From contig NZ_QKRX01000003.1 in the NCBI RefSeq assembly GCF_003284585.1, forward strand, positions 188,540-252,539: 64,000 nt of DNA, written 5' to 3'. The notes below the pieces were generated by a model. It made no database searches, was not told the origin of the DNA, and saw nothing but the letters and a program-made list of their open reading frames with translations. Below are positions 52,342 through 61,692 of the stretch, in pieces. The stretch is from Nitrincola tibetensis (lineage in GTDB: Bacteria > Pseudomonadota > Gammaproteobacteria > Pseudomonadales > Balneatricaceae). Numbering within the stretch: the stretch's first letter is position 1; each line of letters opens with the position of its first letter. The position numbers were made by a program, and so were the translations under genes.

Positions 52342-53754
52342 ATGATAAATATAAAAACGATGCTAATCGATGGTATGCCCGTCGTCGGTGCTGGCGAGCC
52401 CTTCTCCGTTATCAATCCAGCGACCGAAGACATTATTTGCCAGTGCAATATGGCCAGTACCGAACAGCTTGACCAAGCCGTTGCGGCGGCAAAAAGGGCT
52501 TACCCAGCTTGGAGTCAGACATCGGATGCTGAGCGTAAACGTCTCCTGCACGAGATCGCGGATCGTCTGGAGCAAAATGCCGATGAACTGGCGAGAATTA
52601 TCGTGCAGGAACAGGGTAAGCCTCTGTCACTTGCTCAGGTAGAAGTCGGAGCTGCAGCGGGTTGGACACGCTATAATGCGGAGCTGGAAATCCCAGAGCA
52701 GGTTTTCGAGAATAGTGATACCCGATATATTACCGCTCACCGAAAGCCGCTTGGGATTGTTGCCTCGATCACACCCTGGAACTGGCCCCTAATGATTGCT
52801 ATCTGGCACATTATGCCAGCACTGCGCACCGGCAATACGGTTATTTCCAAACCCTCTGGCTTGACGCCCTTGAATACACTGCGCCTTGTGGAAATTATCA
52901 ACGAAGTGCTGCCCAAGGGGGTTGTAAACGTTGTAATGGGTGAGGCCGACATTGGCAATGCCATCAGCAGCCACATCGACATCAATAAAGTGATCTTTAC
53001 AGGGTCTACCCCAACGGGCCAGCGTATCTTGTCTAACTCCGCCAATACGCTCAAGCGTTTGACACTTGAACTCGGTGGTAATGATGCTGCAATTGTCCTT
53101 CCAGATACTGATATCAATCAAGTTGCAGAGAGCATTTTTAACACCGCATTTCTGAACATGGGACAAACCTGTGCGGCCATTAAGCGACTTTATGTCCACG
53201 AAAGTCAGTATGAAGAGATGTGTAAGGTATTGGCTAACCTTGCCTCCAACCAAGTCGTCGGAGACGGACTCAATCCTGCAACAACCTTTGGCCCTGTACA
53301 AAATGCCAGACAGTATCAGCTGGTTTCAGAGTTAGTTGAAGACGCTCGTCGCAATGGAGGGCACATTGTTTGTGGTGGTGAAGCCAGCTCAGAGCCGGGA
53401 TATTTTTATCCGCCAACCATCGTGTCCAATGTTTCGAACGGAGTACGCCTAGTTGATGAAGAGCAGTTTGGCCCAGTGTTACCCCTTATCTCCTATTCGC
53501 AGATAGAAGACGCCGTGCGCATGGCGAATAGCTGTGATTTTGGTTTAGGAGGGTCGGTATGGGGTTCAGATCTTGAGTTGGCTGAGACGGTTGCGTGTCA
53601 GTTGGAGTGCGGCACCGTGTGGATAAACAAACATGCAGAAGTACTACCCCATATCCCTTTTGGCGGCTGTAAACTGTCTGGCGTGGGTGTTGAGTTTGGT
53701 GTAGAAGGGCTTCTTGAGTACACCCAGCTTCAGGTCATCAATCGACATAAGTAA
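52342..53754 (+). CDS. Aldehyde dehydrogenase, probably for 4-hydroxyphenylacetaldehyde
   Basis: 470 residues of the NAD-dependent ALDH family: SITPWNWPLMIAIWHIMPALRTGNTV, FTGSTPTGQRI, catalytic Glu in LTLELGGNDAAIVL, catalytic Cys in NMGQTCAAIKRLYVH, and IPFGGCKLSGVGVEFG near the end. Last gene of the amine operon and followed by a strong terminator. Oxidation of the arylacetaldehyde formed by the FAD oxidase to 4-hydroxyphenylacetate fits the context; this is inference. Confidence 0.85.
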   Translation: MINIKTMLIDGMPVVGAGEPFSVINPATEDIICQCNMASTEQLDQAVAAAKRAYPAWSQTSDAERKRLLHEIADRLEQNADELARIIVQEQGKPLSLAQVEVGAAAGWTRYNAELEIPEQVFENSDTRYITAHRKPLGIVASITPWNWPLMIAIWHIMPALRTGNTVISKPSGLTPLNTLRLVEIINEVLPKGVVNVVMGEADIGNAISSHIDINKVIFTGSTPTGQRILSNSANTLKRLTLELGGNDAAIVLPDTDINQVAESIFNTAFLNMGQTCAAIKRLYVHESQYEEMCKVLANLASNQVVGDGLNPATTFGPVQNARQYQLVSELVEDARRNGGHIVCGGEASSEPGYFYPPTIVSNVSNGVRLVDEEQFGPVLPLISYSQIEDAVRMANSCDFGLGGSVWGSDLELAETVACQLECGTVWINKHAEVLPHIPFGGCKLSGVGVEFGVEGLLEYTQLQVINRHK

Positions 53755-53799
53755 TTGTTTATTTCCCCCTGGTCACTGCTTAACGGATAGGTGACTTTT

Positions 53800-53822
53800 G
53801 GCTCCCGTAAGGGAGCCTTTTT
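53800..53822 (+). terminator. Rho-independent terminator of the amine operon
   Basis: GGCTCCC, loop GTAA, GGGAGCC, then TTTTT. Located 46 bp after the aldehyde dehydrogenase stop. Confidence 0.9.
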
Positions 53823-53916
53823 AGCGTGAAATCTTATCAGGAGACAGAGCTTAAGGGTGTCTGCACGTTAGTGCTTCTGTTCTATAGGGGGCGAGTTTTA
53901 ATACATGCAGCGTGAG

Positions 53917-54816
53917 TTAACGCTGTTGTTGACGAAATTGCTGACTTGTCAAACTCGTATGGCGTTTAAAGAAACGCGCGAAATACGCAGGATCGCTGAA
54001 TCCTAATTGATAGCCGATATCACTGCAGGAAAGGTCACTAAATGTAAGTAATCGCTTGGCTTCTTGAATTAAATGATCGTGAATAATTTTCTTCGGGGAG
54101 CGATTGGCTATCCGGCGACAAATGAGATGTAGACGACTCTCTGAAAGACCCAGTGTGCGGGTATACTCGGTGAGTTGCCAGTGTTCACGATAATGATCTT
54201 GTATTAAGTTTGAAAACATCCGAAAGCTCTGTAGGTCATCAATATTAACGTTGACCGAGGTGCTTTGAGCGCGTGCCTGAGTGAGCCTGCTGACCGTAAT
54301 CAGTAGCAGGATGACCAGCGTTTGCAAAGCCAAATCGCGAGAAGGATAACTTTGCTGCCATTCATCTCGAATATTCTCTAGGGTTTCTACCAGAGTGTGC
54401 CAATGGTTTTTCTCTTGCTCATTTAAATCGTTTAAAGAAATACAGATTTCATGCTCGTATTCATGTTTTACGCCCGATTTAAGCAATTGCCAGAGTAAGG
54501 ATTGATGCAAGGTGAGTACATGTCCACAGGCGTCTTCACGCGTTAAAAATGAATGGGGAACCGAGGGTGGGGTCAATACTAATGCAGGACCTTGTGCTTG
54601 GTATATTTTATCATCGATGTGGAAACAGAGATCGCCACGGTCAATATAATGCAGTTGTAGATATTGAGCATGACGATGAACGGGCATATCTCGACCGAAA
54701 AAAACGGCCAAGTTTTCCAAGGCGTCATAATGTATAGGGTCGTCTATATAACGACGGTCATAATCCTGTCCTAGAATTATATTGGGTATCCATTCACGGT
54801 GCTCTGATGTACTCAT
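53917..54816 (-). CDS. hpaA: 4-hydroxyphenylacetate catabolism activator, AraC family
   Basis: 299 residues: an N-terminal cupin sensor (DMPVHRHAQYLQLHYIDRGDLCFHIDDK, PALVLTPPSVPHSF) and a C-terminal AraC domain (HWQLTEYTRTLGLSESRLHLICRRIANRSPKKIIHDHLIQEAKRLL, DIGYQLGFSDPAYFARFFKRHTSLTSQQFRQ). HpaA in enterics activates the 4-hydroxyphenylacetate hydroxylase genes. Here it lies downstream of hpaE in the same direction, a common arrangement. Confidence 0.88.
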   Translation of the reverse strand: MSTSEHREWIPNIILGQDYDRRYIDDPIHYDALENLAVFFGRDMPVHRHAQYLQLHYIDRGDLCFHIDDKIYQAQGPALVLTPPSVPHSFLTREDACGHVLTLHQSLLWQLLKSGVKHEYEHEICISLNDLNEQEKNHWHTLVETLENIRDEWQQSYPSRDLALQTLVILLLITVSRLTQARAQSTSVNVNIDDLQSFRMFSNLIQDHYREHWQLTEYTRTLGLSESRLHLICRRIANRSPKKIIHDHLIQEAKRLLTFSDLSCSDIGYQLGFSDPAYFARFFKRHTSLTSQQFRQQQR

Positions 54817-54892
54817 GAATCTATTGTAGCATCAAAGTCGCAATCCAGTCGGTACACTAAGGTGCCAACTGGATTGCAGCTAGAGACGATGA

Positions 54893-56428
54893 TTAATGTT
54901 TGCCCAGAGTAGGGACACGGTGAGTGCCGTGGGCAATGCAGACATTTTTTGTCTCCATATAAAAATCAAAGCTCCAGTCGCCGCCATCACGGCCAATACC
55001 GGACATTTTCACGCCGCCAAAGGGCGAAGGAAGATTACGATTGTTTTCTGAGTTTACCCACAACATTCCAGCTTCAACCTGTTTGGCCATGCGCATCGCA
55101 CGCCCCGTGTTTTCAGTCCAAATATAGCCGGATAAGCCATATTGGGTGTCATTGGCAATCTGAACGGCTTCTTCTTCCGTGTCGAAGCTGATGGCCGTCA
55201 GCACAGGCCCGAAGATTTCTTCTTGGGCGATGCGCATTTGATTATTAGCTCCCGTGAAGAGCGTTGGCTCTAGGTAGTTTCCGGCTGGATTAATATTGCC
55301 TTTTGCTTCGCTGATGCGACGACCACCAACAGCAGTGGTAGCGCCATCTTGTTTAGCGATGTCGAAATAGCTCAGTACTTTGTTGTAATGTTCGGTGGCA
55401 ACCAGTGGCCCGACTTCAGTTTCCGGGTCGAGTGAGTGGCCGACACGAAGATTACGCACGCGTTGCTCAAGTGCAGCAATAAAGCGATCGCGAATACCGC
55501 TCTGGATCAGTAGGCGGCTAGAAGAGGTGCAGCGCTGACCATTTAAGCTGTAAATCATGAACACAACGGCATCCAGTGCGCGTTCAAAATCGGCATCATC
55601 GAAGACGATGACTGGGTTTTTTCCACCGAGTTCAAAGTGCATGCGCTTTAGCGTATCAGCACCTTGGCGCATGATATGGGAGCCTGTTGCCGTTTCGCCG
55701 ACTAAGGCTACGGCTTTGATAGCCGGGTGTTCAGTCATGCGTTTACCAACGCCTTCACCAAAGCCATTCACCATATTCCACACGCCTTTTGGCAGCACTT
55801 CATCGGCGATTTCGGCAAGAATATAGGCACTTAACGGAGTTAATTCCGCAGGCTTGTGAACCACTGTACAACCTGCAGCAAGTGCGGGGGCAATTTTCCA
55901 AGTCGATAGCATGAAAGGCGTGTTCCAAGGGGTGATAATCCCTACAGGCCCTATTGCTTTTCGAATTGTATAGTTGGTGTGTTCTTCTTGGTGCAGTGCT
56001 AGGCCGTTCTGTGCTTCAGGTGCTTTGTCAGCAAAGAAACGGAAGTTGGCAGCACCACGAAGCGCGGCCTGTTTCATAAAGCGAATGGCTTGTCCGCAGT
56101 CCATCGACTCTACTAATGCGATTTCATCAGCACGCTCGACCAATCGATCCGCGAACTTATTAAGCAAGCGTTTCCGTTCAGATCCAGGTGTGTTAGACCA
56201 GCTCTCAAATGCGGCTTCAGCGGCTTCACAAGCTGCATTCATGTCCTCGACAGATCCAGCCATCACTTTGCCAAGCGAGCTATTGTCGGTAGGCGTGTGG
56301 TTATCGTATTCCTTACCACCCTTGCCAAGGGTGAATTCGCCGTTAATATAATGGCCTGTGGTATTTTGTTTGAAGCGTTCGAGATAGTGTTCAGCACGCT
56401 CTAAATTGGTTTTCAGTGTATCACTCAT
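54893..56428 (-). CDS. hpaE: 5-carboxymethyl-2-hydroxymuconic semialdehyde dehydrogenase
   Basis: 511 residues from the ATG at 56428 (MSDTLKTNLERAEHYLERF, as in HpaE), preceded by GGGAGAA; an upstream in-frame start would run into hpaG. ALDH motifs are ITPWNTPFMLSTWKIAPALAAG, HFELGGKNPVIVF (Glu) and SLNGQRCTSSSRLLI (Cys). It oxidises the ring-cleavage aldehyde made by HpaD. Last structural gene of the - strand meta operon. Confidence 0.94.
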   Translation of the reverse strand: MSDTLKTNLERAEHYLERFKQNTTGHYINGEFTLGKGGKEYDNHTPTDNSSLGKVMAGSVEDMNAACEAAEAAFESWSNTPGSERKRLLNKFADRLVERADEIALVESMDCGQAIRFMKQAALRGAANFRFFADKAPEAQNGLALHQEEHTNYTIRKAIGPVGIITPWNTPFMLSTWKIAPALAAGCTVVHKPAELTPLSAYILAEIADEVLPKGVWNMVNGFGEGVGKRMTEHPAIKAVALVGETATGSHIMRQGADTLKRMHFELGGKNPVIVFDDADFERALDAVVFMIYSLNGQRCTSSSRLLIQSGIRDRFIAALEQRVRNLRVGHSLDPETEVGPLVATEHYNKVLSYFDIAKQDGATTAVGGRRISEAKGNINPAGNYLEPTLFTGANNQMRIAQEEIFGPVLTAISFDTEEEAVQIANDTQYGLSGYIWTENTGRAMRMAKQVEAGMLWVNSENNRNLPSPFGGVKMSGIGRDGGDWSFDFYMETKNVCIAHGTHRVPTLGKH

Positions 56429-56444
56429 GGATATTCTCCCGAAC

Positions 56445-57227
56445 TTAGTATTTGTCGCCGTAATAGGTTTGCTCAGAGACAATGCGAGTCTCTAGGGAGC
56501 AGATGTTTTCAACACTGCATACGACAATGTCGCCAGGTTGCATATCCACGACACCATGAGGTGTGCCTGTGGCAATCATGTCGCCTGGGTTGAGTGTCAT
56601 GATTTTGCTGAGATACTCGACCAAAAATGGCACGTCAAAAATCATATCTTTGGTGGAGCCATCCTGAGTGATTTTGCCGTTAACAGCGGTTGTCAGGCGA
56701 AGGTTCATCACGTCAGGCACATCGGCAGTATCGATGATCCAAGGCCCCATAGGTAATAGTGAGTCTCTGCTTTTTACCCGTAAGTTAGGACGGTAGTAAT
56801 TCTCAAGGTAGTCGCGGATAGCAAAGTCATTACACACGGTATAGCCCGCGATATAGTCTAGCGCGTCTTCACGCTTGATATTTTTGCCACGTTTGCCGAT
56901 CACAGCGACTAACTCGCACTCATAGTGCTGGAACTCTATGCTATCTGGGCGATAGCTAATCTGCTTATGGCCTGTCAGCGTGTTGGCATGCTTGATGAAG
57001 ACCAATGGCTCTTTGGGCGGCTCGAACGCGAGCTCGGTGGCATGATCGGCATAGTTCAGACCTAAAGCAAAAATAGTGCCTGGCTCTTTAACCGGTGGTA
57101 GCCATGTGATTTGGTCGGAATCCAGCGTGACATTGAGCAATTCACCTGAAGTGGTTGTGATTCGATCTGCTGAGTCGATATCGACATCCAGTTCGCGACC
57201 ATCAAAAATGATACGGGCGTGTCTCAT
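56445..57227 (-). CDS. hpaG: HpaG second subunit: 5-oxopent-3-ene-1,2,5-tricarboxylate decarboxylase / HHDD isomerase, C-terminal type
   Basis: 260 residues of the fumarylacetoacetate hydrolase family (TIFALGLNYADHATEL, YECELVAVIGKRGKNI, GYTVCNDFAIRDYLENYYRPNLRVKS, GDMIATGTPHGVVDMQPGD). In enterics one fused HpaG carries two FAH-like halves; here they are two genes, with this one corresponding to the C-terminal half. The acidic metal ligands of the family are retained (Glu in YECEL, Asp in CNDFA). Two bases after its partner. Confidence 0.9.
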   Translation of the reverse strand: MRHARIIFDGRELDVDIDSADRITTTSGELLNVTLDSDQITWLPPVKEPGTIFALGLNYADHATELAFEPPKEPLVFIKHANTLTGHKQISYRPDSIEFQHYECELVAVIGKRGKNIKREDALDYIAGYTVCNDFAIRDYLENYYRPNLRVKSRDSLLPMGPWIIDTADVPDVMNLRLTTAVNGKITQDGSTKDMIFDVPFLVEYLSKIMTLNPGDMIATGTPHGVVDMQPGDIVVCSVENICSLETRIVSEQTYYGDKY

Positions 57228-57229
57228 GG

Positions 57230-57898
57230 TTAGGCACCTCCTAATGTATTGGTTAGGGTGCCAACACCCTCAATGCTTGCTTCTACTGTGTCACCTTTAC
57301 CGACCGGAACGCGATCACCCGCAAAGCCGACAGCAATCACTTCACCTGGTTGTAGAGTCATAATGTGAGAGATGATGCTGATTAATTCAGCGACGCTACG
57401 CTCCATGTCGGCAAGTGCAAATAGGCTCTTACGCTCGCCATTCACCTTAATGACCACTTGCAGGTCGTCGAGGTTTTCTAACGTGCTTCTGGAAATAATA
57501 TTAGGTCCTACGGGTGCGGAGCCATCTAAACATTTCCCTTTAATATCTGGACGATAGTAGTTTTTCTCAGGTAGCGAGTAGTCTGCCACCAGAGTATACC
57601 CACCGACAAAGTCCAGGGCGTTTTCAACGGATACACGGCAGGTTTCCTGACCGATTACGATGCCTAGGCTGGCACCAACGACCATGCTGGCGACATCCTG
57701 ACCGTCAAAGTCTTTGGCCCATTCGATTTCTGCACCATCAACATTCCAAGTGTTGCGTGGCTTGTAATAGAGAACCGGTTGGGTAGGCGGTTTTTTATAG
57801 GGGTCTTTTTTAAATGTATCCTGTAAAGCCGTCAGTTGGTGTTTGTCGTTAAGCGCGACACAGACCAGCTTACTCTTCACTAGTGTGTTTGCAATCAT
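57230..57898 (-). CDS. hpaG: HpaG first subunit: fumarylacetoacetate hydrolase family, N-terminal type
   Basis: 222 residues matching the N-terminal half of fused HpaG (VLYYKPRNTWNVDGAEIEW, ASLGIVIGQETCRVSVENALDFVGGYTLVADYSLPEKNYYRP, GEVIAVGFAGDRVPVGKGD). The ATG at 57898 follows GAGAAGG; the ORF opens 11 codons earlier inside hpaI. Metal-site residues appear less complete than in the second subunit, so this half may be structural or have a distinct isomerase role. Confidence 0.88.
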   Translation of the reverse strand: MIANTLVKSKLVCVALNDKHQLTALQDTFKKDPYKKPPTQPVLYYKPRNTWNVDGAEIEWAKDFDGQDVASMVVGASLGIVIGQETCRVSVENALDFVGGYTLVADYSLPEKNYYRPDIKGKCLDGSAPVGPNIISRSTLENLDDLQVVIKVNGERKSLFALADMERSVAELISIISHIMTLQPGEVIAVGFAGDRVPVGKGDTVEASIEGVGTLTNTLGGA

Positions 57899-57927
57899 GG
57901 TTAACCTTCTCGTATTGAGGGTGACAA

Positions 57928-58734
57928 TCAATAGCCAGCCTGAGGTTTTTCATCTTTAATCGGTGTTTGTTGCTTAAAGCGTTGTGCCAGTTTTCGGGTT
58001 TCATTGGCCAGAATCATGGTATCGACACCGACACCGACAAAATTGGCGCCTTGTTTGATATAGTCTTGTGCTAATGAAGGGTCGAGACAGAGCAGACCTG
58101 CGTACTTGCCAGCGTCCCGGATCTTATTCAGCCCTTGGTTAATGACTGTGACGACAGCTGGGTTGCCGGCGTCTCCGACATAGCCCATAGAGGCTGATAG
58201 GTCAGAGGGGCCTATGAAAACAGCATCGACACCTTCAACTGCTAAAATGGCGTCAAGATTGTCCATCGCTGTGACGGTTTCAACCTGCACGATTAAACAG
58301 ATTTCACGGTTAGCGTTTTGTAGATATCCAGGTATCTGGTTCCAGCGTGCCGCTCTGGCTAGAGAGGTACCCAGTCCTCGTATCCCTTCAGGTGGGTAAC
58401 GAACAGCGCGTACCAGTTGCTCGGCTTGTTCGGCGCTATCCACCATTGGCACTAATAGTGTTTGCACACCAATATCAAGAAGCTGTTTTATGAGTGCGGT
58501 ATTACCCTCTACACAGCGCACGATCGGTGCTACATCGTAGGGAGCCAGCGCCTGAAGGTGAGACATGATCGTGCGTAGATCAAAAGGGGCATGCTCACCA
58601 TCAATGAGCAACCAGTCGAAACCAGCGACAGCGGCTATCTCCGCCGCACTGTTGTCAGGCAAACCCAACCACAAGCCATACTGTGGTTGGCCTGAGTCCA
58701 AACCTTGTTTAAAGCGGTTTTTAGGCAGTTCCAT
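57928..58734 (-). CDS. hpaI: 4-hydroxy-2-oxoheptane-1,7-dioate aldolase
   Basis: 268 residues of the HpcH/HpaI class II aldolase family: WLGLPDNSAAEIAAVAGFDWLLIDGEHAPFD at the start, the arginine in VRCVEGN, VRYPPEGIRGLG, and metal ligands in IVQVETVTAMDN and VFIGPSDLSASMG. It splits the pathway intermediate to pyruvate and succinic semialdehyde. It lies between hpaG1 and hpaH. Confidence 0.95.
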   Translation of the reverse strand: MELPKNRFKQGLDSGQPQYGLWLGLPDNSAAEIAAVAGFDWLLIDGEHAPFDLRTIMSHLQALAPYDVAPIVRCVEGNTALIKQLLDIGVQTLLVPMVDSAEQAEQLVRAVRYPPEGIRGLGTSLARAARWNQIPGYLQNANREICLIVQVETVTAMDNLDAILAVEGVDAVFIGPSDLSASMGYVGDAGNPAVVTVINQGLNKIRDAGKYAGLLCLDPSLAQDYIKQGANFVGVGVDTMILANETRKLAQRFKQQTPIKDEKPQAGY

Positions 58735-58767
58735 GATCGACTCCTGCTGTATTTCAGCGACGTGTTT

Positions 58768-59571
58768 TTAGTCGAAGTTCAGTGAGACGCTGCCCAGTGA
58801 GCCAAAGTCAGCATGAACAGTGTCGCCAGCTTTAACGGGCACAGGGCGAGTAAAGGATCCAGATAAAATAATTTGGCCGGGCTCTAAACCTATGCCATGC
58901 GGTGCGAAGCGTTTGCAAACCCAGGTGATCCCTTTAAGAGGATTACCTAATACGCCACCAGCTAGGCCTGTTTCTTCAATCTGTCCGTTGAGATAGAGCA
59001 TGCAGCCCGCCCAGCGAAGATCCACGTCCATCGGGCGAATGGGGCGTCCGCCTAAAATAATTCCAGCGTTCGCCGCATTGTCTGAAATGGTGTCATATAC
59101 TTTGCGTGTATAGCCAGTTAGGGGGTCTGTTCTAAGGCAACGCGCGGCGATGAGCTCTAGAGAAGGAATGACGTAGTCAGTGGCCTCCAATACATCAAAA
59201 ATAGAGACGTTTTCGCCAAATAATGGCTTTTTCAAAATGAACGCTAATTCAACCTCGATACGGGGATCGAGGAAATCTGCAGCCCTTATGGTCGCCCCGT
59301 CTTCAAACAGCATGTCATCCAATAGCACGCCATAATCGGGTTCGTCTATATTTGATGCCATCTGCATGGCTCTTGAGGTCAGGCCAATTTTATAGCCGAT
59401 CACCTTACGGCCTTGTTCAATCTTATGGTCTACCCATTTTTTTTGAATAGCATATGCATCAGCCATATCCATGTCTGGATATTCAAGTGTTAAAGCCGGT
59501 ATTTGTTTACGTTCGACTTCTGCCTGATGAAGGCGGTTGGCCGCTATTTCTATTTGCGCAGTCGTTAACAT
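58768..59571 (-). CDS. hpaH: 2-oxo-hept-4-ene-1,7-dioate hydratase
   Basis: 267 residues of the hydratase/decarboxylase group of the FAH superfamily: [50 protein letters not shown], and [17 protein letters not shown]. First gene of the - strand operon hpaH-I-G1-G2-E-A; its promoter region contains the perfect HpaR-like dyad. Confidence 0.95.
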   Translation of the reverse strand: MLTTAQIEIAANRLHQAEVERKQIPALTLEYPDMDMADAYAIQKKWVDHKIEQGRKVIGYKIGLTSRAMQMASNIDEPDYGVLLDDMLFEDGATIRAADFLDPRIEVELAFILKKPLFGENVSIFDVLEATDYVIPSLELIAARCLRTDPLTGYTRKVYDTISDNAANAGIILGGRPIRPMDVDLRWAGCMLYLNGQIEETGLAGGVLGNPLKGITWVCKRFAPHGIGLEPGQIILSGSFTRPVPVKAGDTVHADFGSLGSVSLNFD

Positions 59572-59946
59572 GCCTAGAGCACCTTATGTGAGTGGAAGGC
59601 GATAATTTTTTTTCAAATAATGAATAATCGCTATTTGAAAGATTTGATAGCCTAATATGTGATTTCATTTTACTTAACATATTAAGTAAGTCAACTGTGT
59701 AGTGTGGAATTATGTTCAGATATGTGACATATAGTCTTATATGATTAAGGAGAGCAGGCCGTGGACTTGTTCAAAAAGCGCCGAAGAAAATACGTTAAGA
59801 CGTGCTTAGGGAGTTAGAGCTTGGGTGTGGTCGACTTTAGTATGAAGTGTCGTGACGCTATTTTGATTGTCTGTCAGCTTAATGAAACCCGCTATTACAG
59901 ATTTCAGAGCGATTGTCTGTTTTTGAGTAGGGTGATGTGTAAGAGC
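59572..59946. promoter_or_regulatory. Promoter region of the hpaH operon and tail of the LysR gene
   Basis: About 375 bp between two genes on the - strand. The AT-rich part next to hpaH contains the dyad at 59670-59689 and, nearer the gene, a CGATTATT/AATAATGAATAATCG-like stretch that might bind a second regulator. Between 59700 and 59946 I see no gene or strong terminator. Confidence 0.45.
59670..59689. promoter_or_regulatory. HpaR-like operator before hpaH
   Basis: TTACTTAACATATTAAGTAA: two perfect 8-bp inverted arms around CATA, about 100 bp ahead of the hpaH start. Variants occur at 32571, 38359 and 44065. Confidence 0.65.
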
Positions 59947-60843
59947 TTAAAGCCCTGCACCATACGTCGATTGACTTTCAACCACTTGAATCAACCTATC
60001 CAAAAGCGGCGAGCGAAAGCGTTCGGATGGATACACGAGGCTGGAAATAAATGAGTAGGGTGTATCGACCACGGGTTGTTCGAGCAACTGCCCCGTCGAG
60101 AGATCCGCTTCGACAACGCAGCGCGGAAGAAGTCCTATGCCCATGTCAGCAAAAAGACAACGACGTATGACCTCAACATTGGCAAAGGATTGTCGAGGTT
60201 TGAGTTGCAATCCCTGACTGCGAAAATGCGCTTCGGCACGGACGCGGTAGGTACATCCGGGTTCCGTCGTGATCACAGGGAGTTCAGTTAATTGAGCTAA
60301 CGTGAGCGCTGAGTTCTGTAAACGTTGAGGATGACAGACAAAAATAACCTCCTCTGTATGCAAGGGATGCTGCGCTAAATCACCGCTGGATGTTAAAGAC
60401 TCAGTCACCAAAATGGCGGCATCGAGTTCGCCCTGCTCAAATGCACGGCGGTAGTCAAAAGGCTCATGCGTCAGTAAGAGCTCTATACCTGGAGCATCTT
60501 GTTGAAGCGCTTCAATTAATGCAGGTAACCGATAAATGCACATAGAGCTGGGTGCAAATACACGTAATTGGCCTTGCGCTTCGTTCCCGAGATGCTGCGC
60601 ACGGTAACGAATTTCGTCGGCCTGATGAACAAAGCTACGAAAAGCTTCTTCGAGTTGGTGTGTTGCAGCCGTAGGCACTAAGCCACGGCCATAGGATGCA
60701 AAGAGTTGTAAACCTAACTCATTCGAAAGCTCTTTTAGCTGAGCTGAGACACTAGACGGCGCCAAGTGCAGTGCTTTAGCCGCCGCTTGGACACTCCCTA
60801 AATCGAGTACTTTTAAGACACTGCGGATTTGTCTAGGTGTCAT
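59947..60843 (-). CDS. LysR-family transcriptional regulator
   Basis: 298 residues: N-terminal winged helix (QIRSVLKVLDLGSVQAAAKALHLAPSSVSAQLKELSNELGLQLF) and an effector domain with LRVFAPSSMCIYRLPALIEAL and EVIFVCHPQRLQN. Divergent from the glutathione S-transferase gene at about 105 bp, which may be its target. It may also be unrelated to the hpa cluster next door. Confidence 0.9.
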   Translation of the reverse strand: MTPRQIRSVLKVLDLGSVQAAAKALHLAPSSVSAQLKELSNELGLQLFASYGRGLVPTAATHQLEEAFRSFVHQADEIRYRAQHLGNEAQGQLRVFAPSSMCIYRLPALIEALQQDAPGIELLLTHEPFDYRRAFEQGELDAAILVTESLTSSGDLAQHPLHTEEVIFVCHPQRLQNSALTLAQLTELPVITTEPGCTYRVRAEAHFRSQGLQLKPRQSFANVEVIRRCLFADMGIGLLPRCVVEADLSTGQLLEQPVVDTPYSFISSLVYPSERFRSPLLDRLIQVVESQSTYGAGL

Positions 60844-60950
60844 TGTTCGTAAATTCCATTCAATGTGTTTTAAATTATTCGCTTTTATTGTCCAGTATAG
60901 CGGATTAGTCTAAAAACTCATTCATTAAATACGTGATCAAGGAGTGTCAT

Positions 60951-61595
60951 ATGCACCTCTATATAGCCTATAAAAATTATTCATCTTGGTCCTTGAGACC
61001 TTGGCTGGCGATGAAAGTGGCGGGTATTCCATTTGAAGAAACACTTCTTCCTTTTGCACATGGTGACAGCTTAAAACAGTTCAGTGCACAGCACGTGTTA
61101 CCCGCGCAGGTGCCTGTACTCATCACTGACGACTTGGTTATTTGGGACAGTTTGGCAATTTTGGAATACTTGGCTGAGGGCTATCCAGAGTGTCAATTAT
61201 GGCCAGAGTCGCGCGCGTTACGTGCTTTGGCACGCTCTGCTGCAGCCGAAATGCACAGTGGTTTTAGTGCATTGCGCAGTCAGTTTCCGATGAATTGCCG
61301 TACTGAAAAAGCGGTGGAGCCGAGTGTGGCGGTTGCTCAAGACTTGCAACGATTGGCGCAAATTTGGGCACGCTTTGAGCAAGCCGATAAACCAGCAGGC
61401 CCGTTTTTAGCGGGAAGCTTTAGTAACGTTGATGCCATGTTTGCCCCCGTGATGTGGCGGGTGCGAAATTATGGATTGAAGGTATCATCTGCGTTTGATC
61501 GTTGGGCACAGGCGATGTATGACCTTCCTGCAATGCAGGAGTGGTTGATAGCCGCTCGTGCTGAAACTTGGCAAATGCCTGCCTATGAGCGTTAA
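60951..61595 (+). CDS. Glutathione S-transferase family protein
   Basis: 214 residues. The thioredoxin-like N-terminal domain has YKNYSSWSLRPWLAMKVAGIPFEE, where the SSWS segment holds the probable catalytic Ser, and VPVLITDDLVIWDSLAILEYLAEGYP binds glutathione; a helical C-terminal domain follows. AAGGAG precedes the ATG at 60951. The SSWSLRPWL pattern places it near the GstA/YfcF-like bacterial group; substrate unknown. Confidence 0.9.
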   Translation: MHLYIAYKNYSSWSLRPWLAMKVAGIPFEETLLPFAHGDSLKQFSAQHVLPAQVPVLITDDLVIWDSLAILEYLAEGYPECQLWPESRALRALARSAAAEMHSGFSALRSQFPMNCRTEKAVEPSVAVAQDLQRLAQIWARFEQADKPAGPFLAGSFSNVDAMFAPVMWRVRNYGLKVSSAFDRWAQAMYDLPAMQEWLIAARAETWQMPAYER

Positions 61596-61605
61596 GCGAT
61601 ACGAG

Positions 61606-61638
61606 CGCAGGTCTGCTTCATGATTGAGGTGACCTGCG
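61606..61638. terminator. Weak hairpin after the glutathione S-transferase gene
   Basis: CGCAGGTC pairs with GACCTGCG across a 17-nt loop. There is no U-tract; it lies between convergent genes. Confidence 0.35.
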
Positions 61639-61692
61639 TTGAGGAGATTACATACAGTTCGATAGAGTAAAATACTAATGTAAACCCTAAAA

